Positions 11,221 through 23,530 of a stretch of DNA of 64,000 nucleotides are shown in pieces (the stretch's first letter is position 1; each line of letters starts with the position of its first letter). A program made the translations under genes and the position numbers. Where the stretch lies: positions 5,022,001 through 5,086,000 of the forward strand of contig JAQPZY010001638.1 in the NCBI GenBank assembly GCA_029931535.1, written 5' to 3'. This DNA comes from Margaritifera margaritifera (Eukaryota; Mollusca; Bivalvia; Unionida; Margaritiferidae). Under the pieces are notes generated by a model, which worked only from the letters and a program-made list of their open reading frames with translations, had not been told where the DNA came from and did not search any database.

Positions 11221-13290
11221 TTTCACTTCCCACTTACATGGGTTCGACACAATTGAAGGAAATATATAAGGAATGTAGTATAGAGATTCCTTGAAATACA
11301 TATTGGGAAAAATCCATGGGGAACATATTCTAATAATTAAGCCTCCTACATGCTTTCATAGCTAATTATAATATGCATGGACATGAAATGAGTTAATTAA
11401 TTAGTTATCTGGTGGATATCTGAAGAATATAATACTGAAAAATGTAGCTTTTCCCAGACAGGTGGGAAACATCAGATCTCGTCAAGATTTCTTTCTTACA
11501 AATGTACCTACCATTAACATGCATTTGTCACAGGTTAAAATAGTTTTCAATTTATTTAAACAGTATATGGATGCCAACAAAATTTCGGTGCATAGTTGTC
11601 ACTCCAGTATGTGGTCTTCACCCTTAGGGTATTGCTACAGTATGAATAGGCAAATGTGAATGGTTTGGTTCTTGAAATGTTATTATCCCTTTTCAGGCCC
11701 TGGCACCATAATGGCAGTAGTGCGCAGTCTGTCTTGACAAGAATTATTAACGCAGCTGCTGACACTTATTGAATATTTTCTATGGAAAAAAAATGTGATT
11801 AGTCCTGTCAACGCAGAGAGTTATGATAAAGCATACACTGAGGTGCCTGGCCTGATCATTTTGTGAGGAATATACCAATATTTTCATTCAGTTGGCGTTA
11901 AATTTTAAAATTTACTATTCTCAACAGTTTAAATATTTTGTTTAAATATTTTTTGACAATTATAAATTAATGTACAGATGAGTATATGACACTCGTTTTG
12001 ATTCCAAAGTGTGTATATCAATGTTATAGCAATTAATGTCTTTGCTATTTCTGATTTTTGGACATGGATCATAAATCTACAAACTTCTTATATTTCACCT
12101 TAGGTGATCACAAGTGACGTACTTTCTCCAGATTGATTTATTGCAGAACTAGAATTAAATTTTCTTAAGTTTTATGTTAAAAAAAATACACCAAAAGTTG
12201 AACAATTGGTCTTTACAATCATTGATGATTTACTGGAAAAAATTTATTCTAACTCGACAGTATCAACGATGCTTCAGTTTTTGATGAGAATATCATGTAA
12301 GTCCTTGTGATCTGAGTTTATATATATTGCCTATGTCATCACACTCTACTTAGACCGCTACCTGATAAAATATTATACTCAGTTATGCTTTTAATGTTGG
12401 TACAGATATAGAAAAAGCAAAGTTATTTAATAGGTGCCACTTCTGTCATCTCTTCTAGATATCACTACACTCTGAGTCAACCAGTTGTTATTGCATCCGA
12501 CTTAAGTCCATTAGAAAATGATGACATTAATATTTTTTCTCCAATTTTTCATTTTCCTATAGAAAGCTGCAGAACAGTCAAAGCTTAAAATACAATGTTT
12601 ATTAAATTCAGCCTCTTAGTTGCTGTGTAGGATGGCAAACTGAACAGGTGAGATTTGGCCAGTACCGGAAACTTGGTCACTTACACAAAAAACTTAGTTA
12701 TTTCTTCGAATTGCAACTATTTCAGGAAATTGCCACATACAATATATACTTGCTTATAAGTCGAAGTCAACTGCAAAGAACACTGACACTGATCTGCTAT
12801 CACATAATGTACCTGCAGATCAGGGTCTATGTTGCTTGTTCTACTGATTCCTCCCAAGAAACTGCATAGACCCAGGTCTGGGCAGTCTGCAGTTTTCACA
12901 TGACTTTTATGCGATTATATGTGGTAACCTATGCTAATATTTTATATGTTATGTACCAGTTAGTATTTAGTACAATATGATAGTCTTGGTGTAGTTTAAC
13001 CTTTAAATAATTGCTAGGATTTTATTAAAAATCTATATAAATGAAGGAAATAATAAGGAACTTTATTAGTTAATGATGCCTGATGTGAATCAGATTGGAG
13101 TGACCAAATAAAATGTGTTGGAAAAACACCCCTCTCTCACATGCTTTATATACACTTTCATATTCATTCTCGTAACACATACCATTACTACCATAGCTTT
13201 TATGGACTCAAAAATAATTGGAAAAGGTTGCTTTTAATTTTACAACAAAAGTACTATATTTAATAGTCCTCTGTGTAGTGACGAACAGGG
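11221..13290. other. Intronic DNA, no gene recognised
   Basis: AT-rich sequence with scattered short frames (11462-11659 plus, 11556-11765 minus, 12648-12899 both strands) without recognisable domains or matching splice phases. The stretch near 12600-12760 (attcagcctcttagttgctgtg...) is a diverged copy of 10390-10510, which suggests an uncharacterised interspersed repeat. Confidence 0.4.
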
Positions 13291-14329
13291 CATGGTTGAC
13301 TCTGGAGATTACTGACCAATGGGTTTTGACTGTGTTTCAACAAGGTTTGAGAAAAAAGTGTCCTATTGGCCCCTTTTTTTAAAAAAAAAAGTGGACAGTG
13401 GTGTGATCATAATGGACCAACTTCATAATAAATGAAATCAGTTACATAGTCTACTTTACATGTTATTTTCATAAAAATACTAAATCTCATTTTTGATGCC
13501 TCCTGCCATACTACAAGTGAAGTCAGGTGTACAATTGTATGCCTCTCAAGTATTAAAGTCATCAGTCTTTGCAAAGTTTCACTTTCTGTTTGACTTCTGT
13601 CTTGGCTTTGTGAAGATTTTACTGGATTGTTCACTAGAGTCATCATATATGCAGTGCACTTCTATCGCTTTCACAGGCTAGGGCGATACTGGGGTAAAAT
13701 ATAAGTTATTCTTTGTTTTATATCGACCTTTGAGTGAAACTCTGCCACCTTTAAAAATGCAAATGGTTCTACATCAGAGTTGTATCATATGTGACTGGTA
13801 GCATGTACGAATGAAAATTGCCAAGACTACACATTTTTGATTTATTCCAAAAGTTGATAAAATGATAAAAAGTTTCCACAATAGGTTACTTTAATTATTT
13901 CATATTTTTATCTTGACTACTATAATTTGATAGCATGCTGAGCTTATTCTCAATCAATAAATATTATGGGATATGCTGAGTGCACAATTATTTCTGGATA
14001 ATCCCAAGTTTTGCCATATAAGGGATTATGAGAATGGGTAGAAAATAGATATTCTGAGCAGAGCAATCAGTGCAATCGGAAAAGATCGCTTGATGGATTG
14101 TATTCTTTTTCATAAAAAAAAATCAGCTAGCAATTTCTATATTTAATGTTGGTTGGTGCTTCAGTATTAGTTTAAAGATAACAAAAAGCGTGCCTTATTC
14201 ATTTTTTTCACCACTTTTGGTGCATTAAATTACTATTTCTCTGTCTATTTTGCACAAATCCCACAATGGCACATCATGGCTAAAACACTGGTCTCAATGA
14301 TCTTAACCTCTGGTCAACGTAAGCAGTCT

Positions 14330-14940
14330 TGAACTAAACTTACAGTCCAGAAACCATTATCTTATTAGACTTACCATGACCTTAACCTTTGACCTTCAAA
14401 TCCTCAAAATATATTAGTATCTTTCTTACCCTAAGTGCAAGCCCTCCACAAACATTGGTCAATGGATGTGGTCTAGATATAAAGTTACTGTACAATGGCA
14501 ATTTTATTTATTCACTTAAAATAACATTGACCTTTTGATCCCCAAATCAGTGGGCTTCTTTCTTACCCAAAGTGAAAGCCACCCACAAACCATTTAGGAG
14601 ATATATGGTCAAGAAATTAATATTTTTTTAGGAAACCATTTTTCATTTGTGAGCCAGTGACCTTGACCTCTGACCTTTTGACCCAAAATAAATAGGATTT
14701 TTCCTTACTCCAAGTGAAAACCATCCACAAAGTTTGTGATGTAGAGCTAATGTTATTATGTTATTATCAGAAACTATGTTTCATCATAGTTACCTTTGAT
14801 CTTTGACCTATTGACCACCCAAAATCAGTAGACGTCTTCCTTGCTCCTAAGTGCAAACCAGCCACAAAGTTTGGTAAAGGTAGATAATGTCAAGCTAAAG
14901 TTATTGTGCAGAAATGGGAAAGGCAGCATGGATGGATGTA
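14330..14940. repeat. TGACC-rich tandem repeat, ~115-bp unit, about five copies
   Basis: The unit reads approximately ccttgacctctgaccttttg, then acccaaaat, cttccttactccaagtgcaa, gccatccacaaagtttgg and a spacer with taaagttattgtgcagaaa. Copies are strongly diverged. The same family recurs at 18395-18930 and 22075-22560. The sequence near 13280-13340 resembles its leader. Confidence 0.85.
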
Positions 14941-15169
14941 CTGACAGACGGAACAACATCATTACAATATACACTCTGTCTTTTGGCAGGCATAAAGTGC
15001 TACTAAAAATCTGTGTAGCACAGTTGATAATTCACTTGTTTTGCACCTCTGTGATCTTTGGTTTGGTTTCCTTCACCTCAAAGCTCACTCAATGTCTCTG
15101 CCTTCAAAAGTATCACATACAAGAAAGTAAAATAAACAAGCTTATGAAATTAACTTATTCCACGGTAAA

Positions 15170-15415
15170 AGTGATATATGACAGACCTACAGGTCACTTA
15201 TCGGTTACTTATAAATTGATATGTAATGAAGTAAGTGAAATGTCAGTGTATGCAAGTATAAGTACAATAAAAGTGAAAAAGTATTAATTCCTGCTTTACC
15301 TACATTTCACTTATAAGTGACGTATAAGTCATTTATAGGTGGTATAAGCCTCTATCAGTCAAGTATAAGTCAACTGTAAGTCTATGAACATTATAATTTT
15401 CTGAGAAATAGTTTA
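15170..15415. repeat. Array of a palindromic acttataagt motif, first block
   Basis: Many short, irregularly spaced copies of variants of the palindrome cacttataagtg, often followed by aaatg. Copies occur in both orientations because the core is its own reverse complement. A second block lies at 15955-16400. Confidence 0.75.
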
Positions 15416-15589
15416 TGGCAAAACACAGTCTCAGGTTCAAGCTTTGCTGTAAGATGCAAGTCCAGCAAAAGGTACTACTACACACTTTTTTCTTACAAAA
15501 TACCTAATTTTTCACCAGATTTATCAATTTCGATGAGAGTTGTATTATAAAGAGAATTTCATCATGTTTGTTTTTATCATGCTTTAAGA

Positions 15590-15860
15590 TTTAAAAAAAA
15601 ACAACCTTTGAAATAAGATTTCCAAACTTTGATGGCATGATAGGTATCAAAGCTACTTGTGTGTGTATCTGGGTTTTTTTTATAATTACAAAATGGGGAC
15701 ATGAGTGAGAATACACATCCACACACTTGGGACACACCCTGAAACAAACTTTTTCAGCATCCAGAAATAAATTATATTCGATGATTGCATTCAAAACACT
15801 ATTATTCAACAAAAAACAATAAATTCTGTATATTTTAAGTTTATGGCTATTTACATGCAT
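15590..15860 (-). repeat. Interspersed repeat shared with 59.0 kb
   Basis: Read on the minus strand, the segment gtgtgtcccaagtgtgtgg and the following tctcactcatgtcccc match gtgtgtcctcagtacgttgg and tctcatgaatgtcct at 59090-59135. Both copies sit beside an A/C-rich (cacac) stretch. This is a member of an unnamed dispersed repeat family, not a gene. Confidence 0.5.
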
Positions 15861-15954
15861 GTGTACATCACATCTGAGGACGCAATTTCATGTCAAGCCC
15901 TTTGGGGGTTGGGGTGCAGGGCTTTTTAAAACCAAAATGTATTAAATTTAGCAG

Positions 15955-16400
15955 GGATCTGCTTATATCACTTATAAATGTAGTAAGTAAAGTACTCAAA
16001 TTTAACTTATACCATTTATAAGTGTACAAGTGAATTGACTTGCATTTCACATCATCACATATAAGTGTATTGAGTGAATAACTTACATTTCACTTACATC
16101 ACTTATAATACTTATTACAGCAACATAAGTGAATGAGTCACATTTCACCGATATCTCATGAAAATTAGAGGAGTGAACAAAATACTTAACTTCTAAGTGA
16201 AGCATACTTCATTTATAAGTGAAATGCCTAATTTGTATATAAAATCCTAATCAATCACCTTTAAGTATAGTTTAGTTCAAGACTTATAAGTGATGTATTA
16301 AGTAAATGAATAGTTACTTATAGTCAGCTTGTAAGCCCTTTCTAAGTAATGAATATAAATTATTTATAAGCCACATGTAAGTTATTTTAGTAAGGGAGGT
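15955..16400. repeat. Array of a palindromic acttataagt motif, second block
   Basis: At least fifteen variants of cacttataagtg or half of it in ~450 bp (for example near 15969, 16013, 16061, 16100, 16215, 16285, 16370). Spacing is irregular. It directly follows, on the minus strand, the donor site of the exon at 16417-16524, so it is at the start of the long intron. Confidence 0.75.
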
Positions 16401-16416
16401 GGAATTGGTAACTAAC

Positions 16417-16524
16417 CATCAGTACTTTCTTTCACTTCTTCATCCTCATCTATTTCTCCAACATGAACTTCAGCTTGTCTTTTCTTCCTACTCTGACCAC
16501 CTTTTTCACAATCCTCCATTTTAC
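16417..16524 (-). CDS. Sacsin-like gene, candidate first coding exon
   Basis: This minus-strand exon is bounded by a good 3' splice site (atcttgcag) and a good 5' splice site (G|gttagt at 16416). The ATG at 16519-16517 is in a favourable context (aaaATGg) and opens 34 codons starting MEDCEKGGQSRKKRQ and ending in an acidic tail (GEIDEDEEVKESTD). One base is left over (phase 1), and the exon at 5280 begins with exactly two bases before its first codon. The acidic character continues across the junction, which supports joining them. The frame is also open through GlyLys upstream of the Met, so this could be an internal exon. The basic RKKR stretch could be a nuclear signal, but that is speculative. 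Confidence 0.65.
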
Positions 16525-16539
16525 CTGCAAGATGACAGT

Positions 16540-18390
16540 GAATCATGAATCAAACAATGTTTGCTGATTAACAGGTAAGATTTGTTTGAGTAATTACTAA
16601 CCCTGCCAAAGTTTAGGAGCCTGGCAATGTAAAATGCCTAGTCCACACAAATACTTACTATTAGAATGCCATGAACCATCAGAAGTAATCAAAGGTTGCT
16701 AAAAGAAACAGAAATCTTGAACTTGGAATGAAAAATCATATTCAATCAATGGATTTAAACCAGGCCTGGTCTACTAAGCCCTGAATGGACAGAGTCGACT
16801 GTAATTCATGGGGAACCCATTTCTGTGGATTAATTTCTGGTTGCTACCAACAACCAATTTAATTCAGACTCAACAATGATTCATCTGTAAAGACGAAGCA
16901 AACTTTTCTGAACCCTGAATTCAAGTATTGATGAAAATGCCTTGTCTGCAAGACAATAACAATATTACAGTGAATGGTACATTATACCCGCCTCCCCCCA
17001 TGTTTAATAGTACCCAACCCAACCACAACCTAGACTTCCATAGTCAAAGCCGCCAAAGACTTGAAGGCATCAATAAGAAAGCATCCAATGCACATTTTAG
17101 CAAATTTGTATACTACAACACATCTAGATTGTCACTGTAAACCAACTATTTATCTAATGTCTCCACAATCTAATCTGGGCTCGAGGTGTCGAAAACTTTA
17201 CTTTGCTTCTACTTGAAACTAATAACAATAATACATGCACACCTAAATTTCTGGTTGATGTAATCATTAGAATCAAAATATTTCTGTATTATCTATACTA
17301 ATGGTTTGGTCTTTCAGCACTCTGTAAGGGAGTTTTATTAGCCTGGACATAATAAAAACATTTCTTTATGTTTTAAATGTTTGCTATGTTCTAAAACTTA
17401 AAACCAACATGCAGGCGTTAAGAAGATTTTTGTTAAAATCATGGGCGCACACAAACCGGCTAATGCCATTTACCAGTGACTGTGCACTATAAACCATTTA
17501 TAAGGAAAGCAAAGACCATATAAATCTAGTGCTATCTGTATCATTCTGGTCTTAAAGCGATGTCTTTCGGGTACATTGTAACACAATAGTGCACATCTCA
17601 TAGGAATTTAGCTATATGTACTCGAAAATTCACTGTTCAAATAGACCTTCTCCTGGAGAGTGGAGAACATAGAGTTTCACATTAGTGGGTTCTCCATGGC
17701 CAGGACTGACAGATGATGCAGACAGTCAGATTTTGTACAATAAATTTACAGGTAAATTAAGTGGTTTGTTAGCCTTTGTAGCTAATGCATTGGAAAAAAA
17801 CCCTGATCAGATCTGAGGCATAAATCTACTCTGTGATCGAGCCCACACCCAGACTGAAGTCTTTTTTATTCAATTGTGGTGGCTGTCAGCTCCTATTCAT
17901 TTGTTCCGTAGTATGAAGTTGATTGCATTGGGTCATGATTTAAAACTGGTCACATACACACAAATAGTTATTGTGCATTTATCCTCATGGAGTAACTGTT
18001 AAGTATAGTTTTAATTACCACCAGAATTCCCAGTTCCGTTTCGTCCTAAGAACTCCAATGGGAGTTGAATTAAAACTTGTGATTGTGATCAATGGAGGTG
18101 ACAAATCACAAAACTGACTGTAAGAAATGAATTCTGTCCAGGACAGTCCAAGTGCATTAACCAGAAGTTTACTCTCCTAGAACCGACATATTGGGGATAA
18201 CAGACAGCATTTTGCAAATATTTTATGACAGAACTTTATTGTAAAACACCCAGTCTGAACCGGCCTCATAGGGGGCATGGTCGAGGTGCAAGATAACACT
18301 CTAAAAGCTTTACTGAGTCCAAATACCCCTTTCACATCTACTTACGTTGTCTAGAAAAAAAAAATGATTATGAAGGAAAAAAAAAAAAAA
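16540..18390. other. No gene recognised upstream of the sacsin-like exon
   Basis: On the minus strand this is upstream of the first recognised coding exon, so it should contain an intron and perhaps an untranslated exon, but none can be assigned. A 70-codon plus-strand frame (16928-17140) is low complexity and not supported. Confidence 0.4.
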
Positions 18391-18394
18391 TTCA

Positions 18395-18930
18395 GCCAGT
18401 GGCCTTGACCTCTTGCCAAAAATGTAAGCCATCCATAAGTTTTGTGAGGGTATATGATCAAGAACTTAAGATTTATGCAGAAACCATTCTTCAGTTTTCA
18501 GCCACAGTGATATCTATCTGAAACCTTTTTTTGATCCGATAATCTACAGGCTTATTCTTTTCTCCAAGTGCAAGCCATCCACAAAGTTTACTCCAGGTCT
18601 TTGACGTAAAACTAAAGTTATTCAGGGGAAACCATTATTCTTGTTTCAGTACCAGTGACATTGACCTTTAAAATCAAGAAGCTTCTTTCTTGCCACAAGT
18701 GCAAGCCATCCACAAAGTTTGTTCCTGGTCTTTTTTGTAGAAGTAATGTTGATGTGCAGAAACTATTTTATTTTCTTTCAGTCAGTGACTGTGACCTTGG
18801 ACCATTTTACCCCAGAATTAATAGGCTTCTTACTGATATCCCAGGTGTAAGTCATCTACAAAGTCTGGCAAAGGTAGATAGTGTATAACTTAAGCTTTTG
18901 TGCAGAAATACAAAAGCTAACAGATGTTCA
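18395..18930. repeat. TGACC-rich tandem repeat, second locus
   Basis: The same ~115-bp unit as at 14330-14940 (gccttgacctcttgcc..., gccatccataagttttgtg..., cagaaaccattctt), four to five diverged copies. The plus-strand frame 18655-18888 is an accident of the repeat. Confidence 0.8.
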
Positions 18931-19840
18931 TGGGCGCAAGATGTATGCAAGACTAACAACATCATAACCATAAATGCTCTACCTTAGATCAATACCATTT
19001 TTCATACCAAGCTGTTGAAATGATATATTTTTTTTAGAAATTGCTATACTTAATTTTGTGATGGACGTATATACAGTGTATATAGAACCAGATGGACTGA
19101 GAAAGTATGCATGTCAATCGATTTCGAAATTTGGAATCCACATGGTAATAGGATCCATGCTAGTCCTTCAGTAATATCTTGCTTCTACAAACACAAAATC
19201 ACCTACTTATTTCCTCTTTACGTTTTAAAATGGCAATCAATGTAACTTGAAAATCTGTAGAAAATCAACAGGTTCCTGTTCCGGGCTTCAAATCCACCTC
19301 CTCTATTTGCTCACAAACTTTGCATAATAATGTCTATTGCACAAGTTCTCTCAACTTATTACACTATGCATGCAGGCTGATGTTTATACTTCACCCACCT
19401 ACCTACCCAAAGCACAGAGACTATAAGCCTATACCAAAGTTTATTATGATATGAAAACATTCTCCATGAAATCAAATATAATCCTACCTTAATTGACGAC
19501 CATAAGACCCTTCTCCATGGCTAAAAGCTACCATGCATAGATCACATATCTGCAAGACAAAAAAAAAAACAAAAACAAAAAACAAAACAAATGAAACTTT
19601 AATATCAGTGGTGTCCCCGGTCTTTCTTTCAGCAGGGCACCCAGTCCTGCCCAGCACGGGTAGCCTGCCCTTTTGGTATACTGCCCTGCCCTCTCAAATA
19701 TTTGTAGATTTTATTGGCATATTTTATTATCTTATGTGCACATATATCAACCTTATGTCATTTACCCATTTTTTCACTTAATATTATTGCTGTTACCCTA
19801 AAGGCACATGCGACAGTACTTAATGTCTTCAAGAAGCGAA
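18931..19840. other. No gene recognised
   Basis: Non-coding. It holds an A/C-rich run (19555-19590) followed by a C/T-rich stretch around cagggcacccagtcctgccc (19630-19690). No element boundaries could be defined. Confidence 0.4.
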
Positions 19841-19841
19841 C

Positions 19842-20030
19842 TGCGGTGACTCAGTGGTAAAGGTGTTGAACTCGTGACCAGAAGGATGTAGGTTTGAGTC
19901 TCATCATTGGATTGGCTCGGAACAACTACTGTAGTGTGTCCTTGGGCAAGGCACTTAATTTACCTGCCTCGGCATGATATATCCTTCAAAGTACTGTTGT
20001 GCCATAAAACACCAAGTCAAAACAAGAAAG
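19842..20030 (+). mobile_element. tRNA-derived SINE
   Basis: The head is tRNA-like: a box A-like ggtgactcagtggtaaagg at about 19852, and a box B-like ggtttgagtctc at about 19890. A central body follows, with gtgtccttgggcaaggcact and then cctgcctcgg, a block shared with the SINE at 56144-56330. Both end in a variant of gccataaaacaccaa. The body resembles conserved central domains of animal SINEs (V/Meta type); the exact family is not certain. Confidence 0.75.
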
Positions 20031-20039
20031 CCTTCAGAA

Positions 20040-20823
20040 AAGATTTTACCATATTTAAAGTGACATGACAGCATCCTGTGCTGACTACTTGTCTGGACAC
20101 AACATTAAGAACTATAGGTTGATCAACAGGCTTGATTTATGTAATTCACTCAAGATATATGGACATATGGATCTCCAAACTACAGAATGAAGATTGAGTT
20201 CATTAGTGTTATAGAAAGTGCATTTTTATTTTTTTGATCAAATTTTAACGAGACAAAGCTTAAATAATTCAAATAGATTTAGCTTAAATACCAGTATTGA
20301 AAAATGCACCGAAAGTTCCTCAAAACACCAGTAATATGCTAAGAATCGTACACAAAGAGACTAATGTCGGTTCTGATCTCATTAACCTTGTCTGGGAACA
20401 TATTAACACTCTATGTGCAAAAAGAAGAAAGAAAGCAAAAGAAACTTTCAAGTTTAAAACTTGTGTTATATGCAACGTATAGTACAGAGTTGAAAATTAG
20501 CAAATTTATCATAAAAAATTAATTGAAATTAACGATTGGTCTAAAAGTTAGTGGTAAAAATATGCAACTAATTTTTAACATTACGATGGAATTTTCAGAG
20601 TTTGGTCCAAAAACTTTGGTGAATGACAGTGGGACAGACATATTCTTCCCGATATGGACAGGGAAAATAAAGTGTTACCTGATCCAGCATACTGATGGAA
20701 GGAAGGATTGGATCTGGCATGCTTAAGTTTGTTTAGTATTGCCAAGTGATGTTGCTAATTAGTTTTGGATCTAGTAGAAAATACTGGCCACATACTAGAA
20801 GTTCCTTTTAAACTGTAAGTTGC
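20040..20823. other. No gene recognised
   Basis: Two plus-strand frames (20297-20482 and 20523-20726) are open but have no domains I recognise. They could be fragments of a mobile element ORF. Confidence 0.35.
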
Positions 20824-21378
20824 AATTTGGTTGGTATTTTAACGGCACGTTAAACACATTATTGGTTATATCATGCTGAGAAAATGGGAACTAAGTGCAT
20901 TTCTCACTGAGTCTGGTGACCCAGGCAAGCCTGGTGAGGTATCAAACCTGTGACCCTTGGATTACGAGTCAGATGGTCTACCAGCTGAGCTATTTGTCTG
21001 CAATATGGTTGATGTTTTAAGGGCACTTTGGGCACATTATTGGTTATATCATGCTGAGGAAATAGAAGCTAAGTGCCTTTCCCAAGGATACACAGAGGCA
21101 ACCAACCTGGGCTGGCCTGTGTGCGTATTGAACCTATGACTCTTGGATTACGAGTATGATGTTCTACCAACTGAGCTATTTGCCTGGAATTTGGTTGGTG
21201 TTTTAAGGGCATTTTTGGCACATTATTGGTTATATCATGCTGAGGAAATAGAAGCTAAGTGCCTTTCCCAAGGATGTACTGAGGCAGCTGACCCAGGCAA
21301 GCCTAGGTAGGTACCAGTAAGACCTTGATTACAAGCCTGATGGTCTATTTATTTCAACTGAGCTATTCCTCCGCAATT
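20824..21378 (-). mobile_element. Three tandem copies of a second tRNA-derived SINE
   Basis: Copies begin near 20824, 21001 and 21186 with variants of aatttggttggtgttttaa and end with a tRNA-like part on the minus strand. There, tagctcagttggtagaac is an almost canonical box A and ggttcaatac a box B-like element. The unit is about 180 bp. A single copy in the opposite orientation lies at 28855-29025. Clean tandem copies of a SINE are unusual and indicate secondary duplication. Confidence 0.75.
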
Positions 21379-21408
21379 TGGAGTTGATGAAAAAGATTCC
21401 TACAAGGT

Positions 21409-21681
21409 TTGAGCACAATTTGGTCAAGCAGTTTTAGTGAAAGCTTTGAAAAGTTTTACACTAAATTTACTGCTTTGAATCTCCTGAAAAAAATAAATGT
21501 AGTAGGTAATGTCATAAGGAATATTCATATCAATTTACAACAACAACTGAATAAATCTTTCTGGGCAAAAAAGCCAATCATACCACTAAGGCTTTATAAC
21601 AGGTCTCAGAATGATGTCAGCAGTCGCCTGGAAAGTTTATATAATCTATTACAATATATCAGTGAGCGAGAATACATGTAG
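21409..21681 (+). other. Open frame of unknown nature
   Basis: A 90-codon frame containing LNLLKKINVVGNVIRNIHIN and ending at a stop at 21681. Its composition is not low complexity, but I recognise no domain, the first codon is not ATG, and no convincing splice acceptor precedes it. It is listed only because the region has no other explanation. Confidence 0.2.
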
Positions 21682-21830
21682 AATATTAAACTTTTCTATC
21701 ACACTTTTTCCACGATCACTGCAGTGCAATTATGAATGAAAAATTAAAGATAAATTGTAAATCCTTTTGCTATAGAAATCTAGATAGTTAGTGCAAAGGC
21801 CACAACAATACATATGTGTATATATGCTTT

Positions 21831-21922
21831 GTATGTATGTATGTATGTATGTATGTATGTATGTATGTATGTATGTATGTATGTATGTATGTATGTATGT
21901 ATGTATGTATGTATGTATGTAT
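21831..21922. repeat. (TATG)n microsatellite
   Basis: About 23 uninterrupted tetranucleotide repeats. Frames through it read as MYVC repeats and are not genes. Confidence 0.98.
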
Positions 21923-22074
21923 ATGATTTAATGGCACATCAGCACAATCCAGGCTACACAGTGCTGAGTGAGTTTAGCCATCACCATCCCAAACAAGAGT
22001 ACCGGGAATGGTACATTATATGCCAACCCTGTGTTTAATTGGCACTATATAGGCACAAGTAGGGCATTGTTGGC

Positions 22075-22560
22075 TCTGGAGATTCTTGACCAGCAGGTCT
22101 CAGTGACCTCGACCTTTGATCAATGTGTGTGGTCTTGAATTAAACTTGCAATGCTGAAACCAATATTTTCTTATTAGACTTACCATGACAATGACCTCTG
22201 ATCTTCTGACCCCTGAATCTATTAGTTTATTGCTCTAAAAATATTGTATTCTGCAAAACCAATTTTTTATTAAGCCACAATGACCTTAACCTTTGACAAT
22301 TTTATGCCAAAATCAACAGGCCTTTTTCATACCTTAAGTGCAAGCCATCCACAAACGTTGGTCATGGTATGTGGTAAATAATTAGAGTTATTATGAAAAA
22401 CTATTTTTCTTCTCAAGTTACAGTGACCTTGACCTTTTACCTACAATTCAATAGAATTATTACTTGACCAACCTGCAAGTCATCAACAAACTTTGGTGAA
22501 GGTTCATGGTCAAACTACTGAACGCTTTGTGCATAAACTAATATCGTAACTGGAGATGGA
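22075..22560. repeat. TGACC-rich tandem repeat, third locus
   Basis: The leader ggctctggagattcttgacc is followed by about four copies of the ~115-bp unit (caatgacctctgatcttctgacc..., gcaagccatccacaaacgttgg). Confidence 0.8.
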
Positions 22561-22689
22561 TTTATAGTAATGTGGTAATATTGGATGGATTATGCCAATA
22601 TCTGCCCTGGTTACCACAGGAACTTATGTTGTAATAATGGAGCATGTCTAGCTAAGCTTGCCATGGGCATTACTCTAGGGAGCTTTCTA

Positions 22690-23530
22690 ACTGTACAGTG
22701 TTGTTGTGCCAAGATTGCTTGAATACTTTCCTGGGGTTTGATTTGGGTTCACCCAAGATGGCATTTATAGTGAAGTATAATTCCTTTGCCAGAAGATGGT
22801 CACATGCTTCTTGCAAACAATTTAATGCTGCGACTTTTAAATACCAATATTGTGTTGGTTGTTTGTTTAAGCTTGCAATTTATTTTGATAATCAGTTAAT
22901 GAAGATTGGCACTCCATTGTGCATGTAGGCATAGATGCTGACCCAGACATAGAGCAAAATGGAACAGGTTTGTTAAATATGTTAGAGGACATGAATGATT
23001 CTTTTCAAGAATTTAGATAATTTACTCAAAATTTGATATGCTGATAGGAGAAGTCAGAATAGAAATCAAAGATCTGTGGGACCAGTTAAGATCAGGAAAC
23101 AGTATTGAGTCACTAAAGAGATAGATACACATTTTATCACAGTGGAGATAAGTCTCACATTTCAAGGTGAAAGAGTATAGACAACAAGTCAAGAAAGAGC
23201 ATGTCTAAAAAAGTCTTATAGATGAAAGAATTTGACCGTCGTGAGAACTATTTGCATGACGAAGACTATCGGGCTGATGCTGAAAAACAGATTTACCACC
23301 ATAGTTTATGAAGCAGAAGTACTGCCAATGGAAACCCCTTCTTGGGCTTGCGGTATAGAGATGCCAACCTGGTAGAACCAAAAATATATTGCATCAATAG
23401 GGAGGCTAGACCGTTGCCTAGCTGAGTTAGATGCGTATTGCCAAGGACTTTGGTTTAAAAACCACAAAATCTATCAGAGTTTAAGGCTAAGCAGGACGGC
23501 ACCCTTGCGGTAAAGTGGGTAAAAATTAGA
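22690..23530 (+). pseudogene. Decayed retroelement-like ORF remnant
   Basis: The plus frame 22698-22928 has a Trp-x-His-x3-Cys and a Tyr-x-Tyr-Cys-x2-Cys spacing reminiscent of a PHD-type finger at the start of some LINE ORF1 proteins. The following sequence (DPDIEQNGTGLLNMLEDMND) is broken by stops. Later fragments near 23390-23500 are unassigned. This is a weak resemblance only. Confidence 0.3.

Noticed and set aside
13407..13690. Candidate minus-strand exons in the sacsin-like intron (frames with DRSQTESETLQRL or EVHCIYDDSSEQSSK)
   Set aside because: The available acceptors do not fit the phase left by the exon at 16417 without a stop, and no good donor is present.
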